A stretch of 64,000 bases of DNA from Terriglobus albidus (GTDB lineage: Bacteria; Acidobacteriota; Terriglobia; Terriglobales; Acidobacteriaceae), in assembly GCF_008000815.1 (NCBI RefSeq), contig NZ_CP042806.1, positions 434,001 through 498,000 on the forward strand, written 5' to 3'. Below, in pieces: positions 55,768-64,000 of this stretch. The position numbers and the translations under genes were made by a program. How positions within the stretch are numbered: position 1 is the first letter of the stretch; the number at the start of each line of letters is the position of its first letter. The notes beneath the pieces were generated by a model. That model saw only the letters and a list, made by a program, of their open reading frames with translations, was not told the origin of the DNA and made no database searches.

Positions 55768-58335
55768 ATGGCCAAGACGAAAAAAATCGCGGACATGCCT
55801 GAATCTGGTGTCCCCGTCTCCCCTTCACCAGAGCAGCATCAGCGTTACGTTTGCGTGCATGGGCACTTCTATCAGCCGCCGCGCGAGAATCCATGGCTTG
55901 AGACCGTGGAGGTACAGGAGTCCGCGCATCCGTATCACGACTGGAATGAGCGCATCACCGCCGAGTGCTACTCCACCAACGGAGCCTCGCGCATCGTTAA
56001 CTCAGCGAACCAGATCGTGCGCATTTCCAACAACTATTCGCGCATGAGCTTCAACTTCGGCCCCACGCTGTTAAGCTGGCTTGCCGAGTTTGCACCGGTC
56101 ACCTATCGCACCATCCTCGACGCGGATCGCATCTCGGCACAACGCTTCAGCGGTCACGGCTCCGCCATAGCGCAGGTTTACAACCACATCATCATGCCGC
56201 TGGCCAACGACCGCGACTGCCTGACGCAGATCCGCTGGGGCAAGGCAGACTTCCGCTTCCGCTTCGGGCGCGATCCGGAAGGTATGTGGCTCGCCGAGAC
56301 CGCGGCCAGCCGTCGCGTGCTCGATCTGCTGGCACAGGAAGGCATCAAGTTCACCATCCTCGCTCCTGCACAGTGCGCTCGTGTCCGTCCCCTTCCCAGG
56401 GATGGTGGAGCACCCGTCGGGTGGATCGATACCCGCGACGCCAAAGTTGATCCTTCACAGCCCTATCTCGTGAAGCTCGATGAAGGCCGCTCCATCACCG
56501 TGTTCTTTTATGACGGGCCAGTTTCGCGTGCTGTCGCTTTCGAAGGCCTGTTGAACTCCGGCGAATATCTCGCCAACCGTATCGTCGGTTCTCTGCCTCC
56601 GAACGACAACGATGGATCTACCCCGCAGCTGGCGCATATTGCGACCGATGGCGAGAGCTACGGACATCATCATCGTCATGGTGAAATGGCGCTGACATAT
56701 GCCTTTCACTTCATCGAGCAGCAGGGCCTGGCGAAGCTGACCAACTATGGTGAATTCCTGGAGAAGTTTCCAGCTTCCTGGGAGGCCGAGATCTTCGAAA
56801 ACACCTCCTGGAGCTGCGCGCATGGCGTGGAGCGCTGGCGCTCCAACTGCGGCTGCAATACAGGACGCGCAGGCTGGAACCAGGAGTGGCGCGCACCGCT
56901 GCGCGAAGCTCTCGACTACGTCCGTGATAATGTCAACCCGCTCGCAGAAGACTTTGCCAAACCCTTCCTCAAAGACCTGTGGGCCGCGCGTGATGCGTAT
57001 ATCCATGTCGTCCTCAATCGCAATCCTGAGAACGTCCACGCCTTCTTCACCGAGCACGGCACACGCGAGCTGACCGCCGGAGAACGAATCCGCCTGATCG
57101 AGCTGCTGGAGCTGCAGCGGCATACGCAACTGATGTACACCTCATGCGGCTGGTTCTTCGATGAGATCTCCGGCATTGAGACTGTGCAGATCATCGCCTA
57201 CGCCGGCCGCGTGCTGCAGCTTGCCTATCAGCTCTTCGGTGAAAAGGGTAAAGAGCTCGAAGGGAAGTTCCTCGATATTCTGAAGAACGCAAAATCCAAT
57301 ATCGCCGAGATGAGTGACGGCGCCCAGGTCTATCGCCGCTGGGTGCTGGGCATGCGCGTCGGTCTGGAGCAGGTGGGCGCGCACTACGCCATCTCCTCCA
57401 TCTTCCGCACCTATCCGGAAGAGGGCTACATCTTCTGCTACGACATCCGCCGGCACGAATACAAAGTCTTCTCCTCCGGCCGTGGACGTGTGGCGCTTGG
57501 TACCGCCACGGTTCGCTCACGAATTACCGGGGAGTGCGAGATGGTTGCTTTCGCCGTACTGCACCTGGGCGGCGACCAGAATCTCTCCGCAGCGGTGCGT
57601 TGCTATTCTCCGAATGAAGAAGAAGCCTTCAAGAACTTTGCCACGGCCGTTTCCGGAGCCATGGCGCAGGCCAATCTTCCCGACATCATCCGCAGCATCG
57701 ATGGCTTCTTTCATCACGACCGCTCGCAGACCAGCTACTCGCTGCGTTCGCTCTTCTCCGACGAGCAACACCGCATCCTGCAAACCATCCTGACCAGCAC
57801 GCTCTCCGAAGTGGAAGAGAGCCTGCGCCGCATCTACCAGGACCACGCCTCGCTGCTGCACTTTATCCGCCAGAGCAACATGCCCACGCCACCCGCTCTG
57901 GCCCTCACCGCCAACTTTGCGCTCAACGCGGGGATCCGCAATGCCGTTGAGGCTGATCCCTTCGATGCTCCGGCACTCTCCAGCCTGCTGCAACAGGCCA
58001 TGACCGATGAGATTCAGCTCGACGGCCAGATCATCGGCTACTCCGCCGGTAAACGTATGCACGCGGTGATGCAACAGTTGCGGGACACGCTTTCGTCCGA
58101 CTCGCCCTCGGTGGAGATTCTGCAGCTGGCAACCACCATGGCCGAGTGCTTCCGCCAACTGCCCTTCGAGGTGCGCTTCTGGGACAGTCAGAACGTCTGG
58201 AACTATCTCCTCGACCAGGTGCGCAACGATCCACGCCTGAACGGAGCATGGCAGGATGGCTATCGCCGGCTCGGCATCGCACTTGGCATCGGCGTTGATG
58301 AGCTGGTGGTGGAAGAGGGAGTCGGGAAACCTTAG
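55768..58335 (+). CDS. GH57-like glycoside hydrolase with DUF3536 domain
   Basis: The 855-residue protein starts its GH57 domain at VCVHGHFYQPPRENPWLE. DPEGMWLAETA holds the likely nucleophile Glu, and ATDGESYGHHHRHGE holds the likely acid/base Asp of the family. The C-terminal half is DUF3536. GH57 members act on alpha-glucans (amylopullulanases, branching enzymes, alpha-amylases); the exact reaction here cannot be read. No signal peptide is seen, so it is cytoplasmic. GGAGAG precedes the ATG. Confidence 0.9.
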   Translation: MAKTKKIADMPESGVPVSPSPEQHQRYVCVHGHFYQPPRENPWLETVEVQESAHPYHDWNERITAECYSTNGASRIVNSANQIVRISNNYSRMSFNFGPTLLSWLAEFAPVTYRTILDADRISAQRFSGHGSAIAQVYNHIIMPLANDRDCLTQIRWGKADFRFRFGRDPEGMWLAETAASRRVLDLLAQEGIKFTILAPAQCARVRPLPRDGGAPVGWIDTRDAKVDPSQPYLVKLDEGRSITVFFYDGPVSRAVAFEGLLNSGEYLANRIVGSLPPNDNDGSTPQLAHIATDGESYGHHHRHGEMALTYAFHFIEQQGLAKLTNYGEFLEKFPASWEAEIFENTSWSCAHGVERWRSNCGCNTGRAGWNQEWRAPLREALDYVRDNVNPLAEDFAKPFLKDLWAARDAYIHVVLNRNPENVHAFFTEHGTRELTAGERIRLIELLELQRHTQLMYTSCGWFFDEISGIETVQIIAYAGRVLQLAYQLFGEKGKELEGKFLDILKNAKSNIAEMSDGAQVYRRWVLGMRVGLEQVGAHYAISSIFRTYPEEGYIFCYDIRRHEYKVFSSGRGRVALGTATVRSRITGECEMVAFAVLHLGGDQNLSAAVRCYSPNEEEAFKNFATAVSGAMAQANLPDIIRSIDGFFHHDRSQTSYSLRSLFSDEQHRILQTILTSTLSEVEESLRRIYQDHASLLHFIRQSNMPTPPALALTANFALNAGIRNAVEADPFDAPALSSLLQQAMTDEIQLDGQIIGYSAGKRMHAVMQQLRDTLSSDSPSVEILQLATTMAECFRQLPFEVRFWDSQNVWNYLLDQVRNDPRLNGAWQDGYRRLGIALGIGVDELVVEEGVGKP

Positions 58336-58361
58336 CAGCATCCGGCTGCGCCGGATGCTGC

Positions 58362-58460
58362 GTTGAAAGTTAAAAGTTGAACGTTGAAAACGTACAGTAT
58401 GGGCGCTCCCTATGCTGGATTCAGCACATACCGCACGTTTTCAACTTTCAACTTAAAAGT
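58362..58460. repeat. Paired CAACTTT/AAAGTTG repeats
   Basis: GTTGAAAGTTAAAAGTTGAA near 58363 and TTTTCAACTTTCAACTTAAA near 58438 are inverted versions of one AT-rich word. Others lie at 8888-8911, 59885-59914 and 60155-60181. No gene lies in this stretch. Confidence 0.65.
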
Positions 58461-58572
58461 TCTGCCACAAAAATCAGTGGCTGACCGAAATGCCAACTTA
58501 ACCACCGCTTTACGGCTTCAACTATCCCCAGAGTCCCTCGGCGCCTGCCAAGCATCTAAGATGGAATTCGTT

Positions 58573-59409
58573 ATGAGCCTTCTGATTACGCCGCAGCAGT
58601 TGAACTCGCGCCTGAAAGACCCCGGCACTATTGTGCTGGACGCCACCCTTCCGCCCGTCGGCGTGACACCTCCTGTAGACACCCGCGCCCGCTACCTGGA
58701 AAAGCACATCCCCGGCGCTGCTTTCTTCGACATCGACGAGATCTCCGATCACACCACGCCGCTGCCGCACATGCTGCCCAACGAGCGTGAGTTTGCCAAG
58801 GCAATCTCTTTCCTCGGCGTCGGCTCCGATATGACCATCGTCATCTATGAGCAGGAGGGCGTCTTCTCCGCTCCACGTGCCTGGTGGATGCTGAAGACCT
58901 TCGGTGCGGAGGATGTGGTCATCCTCGATGGCGGCCTAAAAGCCTGGGAGGAAGCAGGCTATGCAACCCACTCCGGATTCGTCACCTGCAAGCCGGCAAG
59001 ATTCACACCGCGCTTCGATGCCGAAGCGGTTATCAGCTTCGACGAACTCCAACAGGCCATTGCCGCGGGAGAGACCATCCTGGACGCCCGCGCAAAGGGC
59101 CGCTTCGACGGTACTGCTCCCGAACCACGTCCCATCTCCTCCGGCCATATGCCGGGCTCCATCAACATTCCCTTCCTGGAGCTCACCGAGAACGGCCGCT
59201 TCAAGTCGGCACACGACCTGAAGGCGTTGTTTGCGGCAAAGGGTGTGGACAAGAAAAAGCCCATCATCACCAGTTGCGGCTCCGGCGTAACAGCCGCGGT
59301 ACTTGCCTTTGGCCTGGAGATGATCGGCGCAAAACATGTCAGTCTCTACGACGGCTCCTGGTGCGAATATGCCCAGCACCCGGAGGCGCAGATCGAGAAG
59401 GCACTGTGA
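58573..59409 (+). CDS. sseA: 3-mercaptopyruvate sulfurtransferase-like two-domain rhodanese
   Basis: The 278-residue protein has an inactive N-terminal rhodanese domain (TIVLDATLPP, DGGLKAWEEAGY) and an active C-terminal one with CGSGVTA, the catalytic loop of mercaptopyruvate sulfurtransferases (rhodaneses prefer CRKGVT). GHMPGSINIPF precedes it. It moves sulfur from 3-mercaptopyruvate to thiols or cyanide. ATGs at 58573 and 58561 are both possible. Its TGA overlaps the GTG start of the next gene. Confidence 0.92.
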   Translation: MSLLITPQQLNSRLKDPGTIVLDATLPPVGVTPPVDTRARYLEKHIPGAAFFDIDEISDHTTPLPHMLPNEREFAKAISFLGVGSDMTIVIYEQEGVFSAPRAWWMLKTFGAEDVVILDGGLKAWEEAGYATHSGFVTCKPARFTPRFDAEAVISFDELQQAIAAGETILDARAKGRFDGTAPEPRPISSGHMPGSINIPFLELTENGRFKSAHDLKALFAAKGVDKKKPIITSCGSGVTAAVLAFGLEMIGAKHVSLYDGSWCEYAQHPEAQIEKAL

Positions 59410-59885
59410 CCTCAGAAGAGCTCATCGTACATCTCGGGCTCGAACGTCATCCCGAAGGCGGATGGTACCGCCAGACCTATCTCGCCGCGAAGAAGGTACA
59501 TACCGCTCGCGGCGAGAGGGCTGCCTCCACCGCCATCTACTTTCTGCTCAGCGGCAACGAATTCTCTGCCCTGCACCGTATCCAGTCTGACGAAGTGTGG
59601 CACTTCTACGCCGGTGACACGCTGATTGTGAGCGTGATTCATCCTGACGGCCGCCACGAAGACCTTCTGCTCGGCCAAAGCCTTCCCGCAGGCGAAACCC
59701 TGCAAGGCTGGGTCGCCGCCGGCGCATGGTTCGGCGCCCGCCTCAAGTGGCCCGGCACCTATGCTCTTGTCGGCTGCACCGTCGCCCCCGGCTTCGACTT
59801 CGCCGACTTCGAAATGGGCAACCGCGAGGTGCTGTTGCGGCAGTTTCCGCAACATGCGGAACTTGTCGCGAAGCTCACGCGGTAA
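59406..59885 (+). CDS. DUF985-family cupin
   Basis: The 159-residue protein starts at a GTG overlapping the sseA stop (GTGA). It has HPEGGWYRQTY at its start, STAIYFLLSGNEFSALHRI with the cupin core, SDEVWHFYAGD, and the end VAPGFDFADFEMGNRE, all typical of DUF985. Members bind a metal or sugar-like ligand; the function is unknown. Translational coupling suggests a link with the sulfurtransferase. Confidence 0.9.
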   Translation: MTSEELIVHLGLERHPEGGWYRQTYLAAKKVHTARGERAASTAIYFLLSGNEFSALHRIQSDEVWHFYAGDTLIVSVIHPDGRHEDLLLGQSLPAGETLQGWVAAGAWFGARLKWPGTYALVGCTVAPGFDFADFEMGNREVLLRQFPQHAELVAKLTR

Positions 59886-59942
59886 GAGTTGCAAGTAAAA
59901 AGTTGAAAGTTAAAGCGTTCACGCATGGGCCGCCCGAAGTCC

Positions 59943-59995
59943 GGGTGCCCCACATACGCGTAGCTTATGTGGGACGTTCGAGCGAAGCTCGAATC
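59943..59995 (+). repeat. REP-like palindromic repeat, family B
   Basis: GGGTGCCCCACATACGCGTA, then GCTTATGTGGGA, then the TTCGAGCGAAGCTCGAA hairpin. It is closest to the copy at 1031-1083. Confidence 0.8.
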
Positions 59996-60034
59996 GTTAT
60001 TTGGGCCGGGCATCATCTCTGATCCCACACATGC

Positions 60035-60152
60035 TTTAGAGCATTTTCCCTGTTATTGGGTATCCCGGACGAGGGGTGCAGCGGCGTTTTCATTTCGGAA
60101 AACGCCCATGGATGAGGAAGCCCTACTCTACACCTACAGGGAAAATGCTTTA
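60035..60152 (+). repeat. MITE-like inverted-repeat element, family A, copy 6
   Basis: The ends are TTTAGAGCATTTTCCCTGT and ACAGGGAAAATGCTTTA, with the inner hairpin conserved. It is followed directly by a CAACTTTTAACTTTCAAC repeat that forms the stop codon of the M48 gene at 60179. Confidence 0.88.
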
Positions 60153-60178
60153 ACGCTTCAACTTTTAACTTTCAACTT

Positions 60179-61510
60179 TTAACGAGCGCCGCCGACGTCC
60201 GTCTTAGGAAAGTACTTCGGCTCCATTCCCACCCTCCAAGGGTCATACGCATTCGCGAAGTTTGTGCGGAACCAGATCGGCGGATGACCTTCTGACCAGA
60301 ACTCCTCAAACGGATGTGGCCTTGGGTCGTCGAGAGATGTTTCGCCAAGCACCTGGAAGCCGTGCACCGCTGCCCGTTGCGGATCGGCGACGATGCCGTG
60401 AATGACTTCCTGCCCATAGATGTCGGCGTTGTGTTCCAGCGTGCGGCTGATGGTGTTCCCGATGGGGTCGGAGATTTGGATCAACAGCACGCTCACCAGC
60501 AGCAGTACCGGTGCTGAAGCCCATTCGGTCTCAGCAGAGATTCCCCATCGGGCTCCAAAGCGCCGAATCATTGCGCGCTCTGCCCGCACGCCTAACGGCA
60601 ACAGCACGAGGACAAGCAGTGCCGTAGCCCCCATGCCCAACCAGAGATGCTGCATTACGTAGTGCCCGGCCTCATGGCCGAAGACGAATGCGATCTCATC
60701 CGGAGTTGCACGGGCAATCGTCGTATCCCACACCACTACGCGTTTCGATGCGCCAACGCCGGTGACGTACGCATTCAGCCCGGTCACCTTCTCGCTGGCT
60801 TTCATCAGGAACATACGCTCAGTGGGAATTGCAACCCCACTGCGTTCAACGACTTTCTCCAGCTGCGCCACCAGAGCCGGGTTCGACCGCTCAAGGGGCT
60901 CGAACTTGTTGAAGAGTGGATCGATGAAGACCGGGGCGATAAAGACCATAAACACGATGCATGGCAGCATCGCTACCCATAGCCACCACCACCAGGTACG
61001 TGGAAACCGGCGGATCAGCCAATAGACGCCCAGACCGACAAGGACGACGAGGCCGGTCCGCAGAGCAACCCCTTTGCCCCAGTCTGCAAACCAGCTTCCC
61101 CAGTGCTGCACTGAGAGTCCGTAGCGTACGGCCAATTGATGCCCATACATCGCCAGCGGTAGCTTCAGCACCGACACCGTCACCAGCATGGCGCCGAGAA
61201 AGAGAATGCCCTTCACCCAACGCCGCAAGGCATATCGTTCGATCCACGTGCGCACCCGCCGAAAGTAGCCCGCGCTCAGCAGCACCAGAAGGATCGCGAT
61301 ATCGGCCGTGGGTGAAAGCCAGGAGAGGATCGTCCGCTGGCGATGGAGCGCCACGGCCTGCTGCATCTTCTGCGGCGGTAAGCTGTAGAGCATCGGACCG
61401 GAGCGCGCCGCCTGTTCTGCGGTCACGACCGCTGGCGTCTCCGCCCGGACGCAGGGGAAAACTGTTGCAAACAAGACAACAAAGAGCCAGCTCAGGCGTC
61501 GAAAAGTCAT
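60179..61510 (-). CDS. M48-family metallopeptidase (Ste24/HtpX-like)
   Basis: The 443-residue membrane protease has a signal or first helix (LSWLFVVLFATVFPCVRA), several more helices, and HEAGH at about residue 279 in FVFGHEAGHYVMQH. The third zinc ligand is in RTLEHNADIYGQEV. Layout and length match CAAX-protease-1/Ste24-type M48 enzymes, which handle membrane-protein quality control in bacteria. The ATG at 61510 gives a clean signal; an in-frame ATG at 61759 lies in the divergent gene. Confidence 0.92.
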   Translation of the reverse strand: MTFRRLSWLFVVLFATVFPCVRAETPAVVTAEQAARSGPMLYSLPPQKMQQAVALHRQRTILSWLSPTADIAILLVLLSAGYFRRVRTWIERYALRRWVKGILFLGAMLVTVSVLKLPLAMYGHQLAVRYGLSVQHWGSWFADWGKGVALRTGLVVLVGLGVYWLIRRFPRTWWWWLWVAMLPCIVFMVFIAPVFIDPLFNKFEPLERSNPALVAQLEKVVERSGVAIPTERMFLMKASEKVTGLNAYVTGVGASKRVVVWDTTIARATPDEIAFVFGHEAGHYVMQHLWLGMGATALLVLVLLPLGVRAERAMIRRFGARWGISAETEWASAPVLLLVSVLLIQISDPIGNTISRTLEHNADIYGQEVIHGIVADPQRAAVHGFQVLGETSLDDPRPHPFEEFWSEGHPPIWFRTNFANAYDPWRVGMEPKYFPKTDVGGAR

Positions 61511-61619
61511 CAGGCGTTGGCGCGTCTCCGTCAAAGTGCTGCGATTGTTGCATCGCCGCGTTTCAGGCGCAAGCGGAGCCGCCCAAATTCCGATACACTC
61601 GCATCTCACACGGCCTCTT

Positions 61620-63329
61620 ATGTCCTTGAAGTCAATCTGCACGCTTCTGGCAATCGCGTCCGCGGTTGCACCTGCTGTCGTCTCTGCCTCCGGCGCCCCC
61701 TCTACGCCGCAGCCGTCTGCGTTGCTCGACACCATGCACACCGAGCTCAACCGCGCCATGGACTCGCTCGGAAAGGGCGACCAGCAGCCCCATCCCTACT
61801 TCATCTCCTATGAGGTAGCGGATGCCTCTTCGCTAAATCTCGTCGCACAGTACGGCGCCATCGTCACTACATCGCAGGGTCACCGCCGTGTCGCCGATGT
61901 ACAGGTCCGCATTGGTTCGCCCGCTCTCGACAACACGCACGGCGACCATCGCACCTCGGCGCTCACCACGATCAACCTTCCTTTGACGGACGACAAAGAG
62001 GCCATCGCCCGTTCCTTGTGGTTTGCCACCAATCGCGGCTACGGCAAAGCCCTGGACGGCTACCTGAAGGTGAAGACAGAGACACAGGTCCGCGCGAAGG
62101 AAGAAGACGCCTCACCGGACTTCTCGGTGGAGAAGCCCACCGACTCCGAGGCAAAGGCTGTGGCCCCGCTCACCGCCGACGTGGAGGCATGGAAGACGCG
62201 GCTCCGCGAGATCTCCGCCAGCTTCAAACCCTATAAGAACATCTTCTTCAACTACGTCGCCCTGACTGCCTCCAGCGAGACCGACTACTTCACTTCCAGC
62301 GAAGGCACACGCATCGCCAATCCCTACACCACAGCGCGCCTGGTCGTGGTCGCCCGCGCCCGCGCTGACGATGGCATGGACCTCTTCCGCGTTGAGACCT
62401 TTGAAGCGGATGCCCTCGATCACCTGCCGGACCAGAAGGCTGTGCTTGAGAAGCTAACCGCGCTGGCGAAGAACCTCGAAGCTCTGCGCACCGCACCTGT
62501 GACCCAGCCCTTCAACGGACCGGCGATCCTCTCCGGCCGCGCCTCTGCCGTCTTCTTCCATGAGGTGCTCGGCCACCGTCTCGAGGGTCAGCGGCAGCGT
62601 GGGGATGAGGAAGGACAGACCTTCACCAAATCGCTTGGCAAACCGATCCTTCCCGACTTTCTCTCCGTCGTCGACGACCCCACCATTGCGGCGCTTCACG
62701 GCATCCCGCTGAACGGACACTATAGCTACGACGACGAGGGCCAGCCCGCTCAGCGCGTTGAGCTTATCCAGGACGGCGTCCTGAAGACCTTCCTGATGTC
62801 GCGGCTGCCGATCGCTTCCGTGTCCACCTCTAATGGCCACGGCCGCGCACAGACGGGCCGCATGCCCGCCGGACGCCAGGGCAACCTCATCGTCAGCTCC
62901 ACCAAATCAGTCAACGACGCCGAGCTGCGAAAGATGCTGATTGAGGAAGCAAAGAAACAGGGCAAGCCCTACGGCCTGTTCTTTGAGGACATCTCCTCCG
63001 GCTTTGCCGTCACCACACGCCGCTCGCCGCAGGCTTTCCAGGTCATTCCGCTGGTTGTCTATCGCGTCTACGTCGACGGCCGCCCGGACGAGCTGGTCCG
63101 CGGCGTCTCGATCGTTGGCACACCACAGGCAGCGTTGAACCGCATCCTCGCTACCGGCGACCGCCAGGAGATCTTCAATGGGGAGTGCGGTGCTGAATCT
63201 GGCTCGGTTCCCGTCTCTGCCGTCGCTCCGGCCATGCTGGTCAGCGAGATTGAAACTCAACGGCAGGCTCAGGGGACCACCCGGCCGCCCATTCTTCCAC
63301 CACCAGGCATGGATGAGGAGGTCAAGTAA
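61620..63329 (+). CDS. Exported TldD/PmbA-family metalloprotease
   Basis: The 569-residue protein has a signal peptide (LKSICTLLAIASAVAPAVVSA), unlike cytosolic E. coli TldD. The zinc motif HExxxH is present as FFHEVLGHRLEG. Further TldD landmarks are GRMPAGRQGNLIV and FEDISSGFAVTTRR. TldD/TldE pairs degrade unfolded peptides through an inner cavity. A second gene of the same kind follows with TAAATG at the junction. The export and extended N-terminus suggest a periplasmic role, so far unproven. Confidence 0.9.
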   Translation: MSLKSICTLLAIASAVAPAVVSASGAPSTPQPSALLDTMHTELNRAMDSLGKGDQQPHPYFISYEVADASSLNLVAQYGAIVTTSQGHRRVADVQVRIGSPALDNTHGDHRTSALTTINLPLTDDKEAIARSLWFATNRGYGKALDGYLKVKTETQVRAKEEDASPDFSVEKPTDSEAKAVAPLTADVEAWKTRLREISASFKPYKNIFFNYVALTASSETDYFTSSEGTRIANPYTTARLVVVARARADDGMDLFRVETFEADALDHLPDQKAVLEKLTALAKNLEALRTAPVTQPFNGPAILSGRASAVFFHEVLGHRLEGQRQRGDEEGQTFTKSLGKPILPDFLSVVDDPTIAALHGIPLNGHYSYDDEGQPAQRVELIQDGVLKTFLMSRLPIASVSTSNGHGRAQTGRMPAGRQGNLIVSSTKSVNDAELRKMLIEEAKKQGKPYGLFFEDISSGFAVTTRRSPQAFQVIPLVVYRVYVDGRPDELVRGVSIVGTPQAALNRILATGDRQEIFNGECGAESGSVPVSAVAPAMLVSEIETQRQAQGTTRPPILPPPGMDEEVK

Positions 63330-64000
63330 ATGAAGACACGTCGTATCTTCTCCTCTCTCACCGTCCTTGGCATCGCACTCGTTCCTGTCGCTGCCGTAGC
63401 ACAACAACTTCCTGTCGCTGCCGTCCCGCAACAACAGACCGATCCCATGCTCACTGCCATGCAGCAGGAGATGGAGCGCAGCCGTCAGAAGCTGGTGCTG
63501 CCCGGCATGCTGCGCCCGTACTTCATGGAGTACCGCCTGGAAGACGTCACCGAGTACCAGGCCGATGCAAGCTTTGGCGCCCTGACCAACGAGACGGAAA
63601 ACCACCAGCGCTTTGTGCGGGTCCAGGTCCGGGTCGGCAGCTATAAGTCAGACAACTCCAGCGTACGCGGCGAAGGCACCGTGCAGGTCGCGCCCATGGA
63701 CCAGAATCCCGAAGCCCTGCGCTACGCTCTCTGGTTCGCCACCGATGAAGCCTACAAGGCAGCGCTGAATGCCTACTCCCGCAAGCAGGCCGACCTCAAG
63801 CGCTTTGAGACTCCGCCGACCGCCGATGATTTCTCCCCTGCAAAGCAGGTGACGAAGATCGATCCGCTGGTGAAGCTCGACCTCGATCGTGAGGACTGGA
63901 AACAGCGCGTCATCGAGGCCAGCGGTCTTTATGCAACGGATGCGCACGTAAAAGGGTTTGCGGAACAGATTCAGTACTCCAACTCAAGCTTTCGTGGCCT
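63330..64000 (+). CDS. Second exported TldD/PmbA-like protein (3' end outside window)
   Basis: The first 223 residues are visible. It has a signal peptide (RIFSSLTVLGIALVPVAAVAQ) and the same N-terminal layout as the upstream protein: DPMLTAMQQEMERS here versus DTMHTELNRAMDS there, and ALRYALWFATDEAYKAAL versus ARSLWFATNRGYGKAL. The zinc-motif region is beyond the edge, so I cannot say whether this is the active TldD-like or the inactive TldE-like partner. The two genes are adjacent without a gap. Confidence 0.85.
   Translation, partial: MKTRRIFSSLTVLGIALVPVAAVAQQLPVAAVPQQQTDPMLTAMQQEMERSRQKLVLPGMLRPYFMEYRLEDVTEYQADASFGALTNETENHQRFVRVQVRVGSYKSDNSSVRGEGTVQVAPMDQNPEALRYALWFATDEAYKAALNAYSRKQADLKRFETPPTADDFSPAKQVTKIDPLVKLDLDREDWKQRVIEASGLYATDAHVKGFAEQIQYSNSSFRG

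Overview
The window looks like a chromosomal segment of an acidobacterium of the Acidobacteriaceae (Terriglobia) type. The evidence is a complete alternative complex III (actABCDEF) fused in one operon with a caa3 oxidase, an ABC-type permease of the acidobacterial duplicated-orphan-permease (ADOP) kind, exported TldD-like proteases, a BlaI/BlaR1-type pair, and intergenic spaces packed with small palindromic repeats. This assignment is inferred from gene content only. I see no rRNA, tRNA, CRISPR array, transposase or phage gene.

Layout. 1-2.9 kb: a DHA2 efflux pump (cut by the edge) divergent from its MarR regulator, then threonine ammonia-lyase and a small membrane protein. 2.9-10.4 kb: YceI, a MarR-pirin operon, a large periplasmic-sensor diguanylate cyclase, YceH, a LysR regulator and a GNAT enzyme. 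10.4-14.8 kb: a BlaI repressor, a BlaR1-like M56 metalloprotease and a secreted protein; the last two share a 29-residue repeat module. 14.8-19 kb: RlmI-type methyltransferase, malic enzyme and a YhiN-type flavoprotein that seems to start at AUA. 19-23.7 kb: a five-gene vgrG operon ending in two diverged paralogues. 23.9-32.8 kb: acyltransferase, VanX-like dipeptidase, ADOP permease, two UDP-sugar enzymes (4-epimerase and 6-dehydrogenase) and a class II photolyase. 32.85-46.56 kb: the twelve-gene respiratory operon, all on the minus strand. 47-51.7 kb: GNAT, AlkA-like glycosylase, ECF sigma/anti-sigma pair, and a DoxX/azoreductase operon under a divergent TetR. 52.4-53.6 kb: a single-domain globin with a putative NsrR box, followed by an NsrR-type regulator. 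53.6-64 kb: GlxA-type regulator, DUF4242 and DUF2809 proteins, GH57-like enzyme, mercaptopyruvate sulfurtransferase, DUF985 cupin, M48 protease and two tandem exported TldD-like proteins, the second cut by the edge.

The respiratory operon forms one electron route: complex III oxidises quinol and passes electrons through c-type cytochromes to the caa3 oxidase, with a Sco protein for CuA assembly. Several small units are regulator plus target (MarR/efflux, MarR/pirin, TetR/azoreductase, NsrR/globin, BlaI/BlaR1), and in most of them a matching inverted or direct repeat can be read at the promoter.

Two poorly described units stand out: the BlaI-BlaR1-repeat-protein locus and the vgrG operon with paired paralogues. 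A third notable feature is a family of about 117-bp inverted-repeat elements, present in six full copies and one collapsed copy, whose ends often supply the stop codon of the neighbouring gene.
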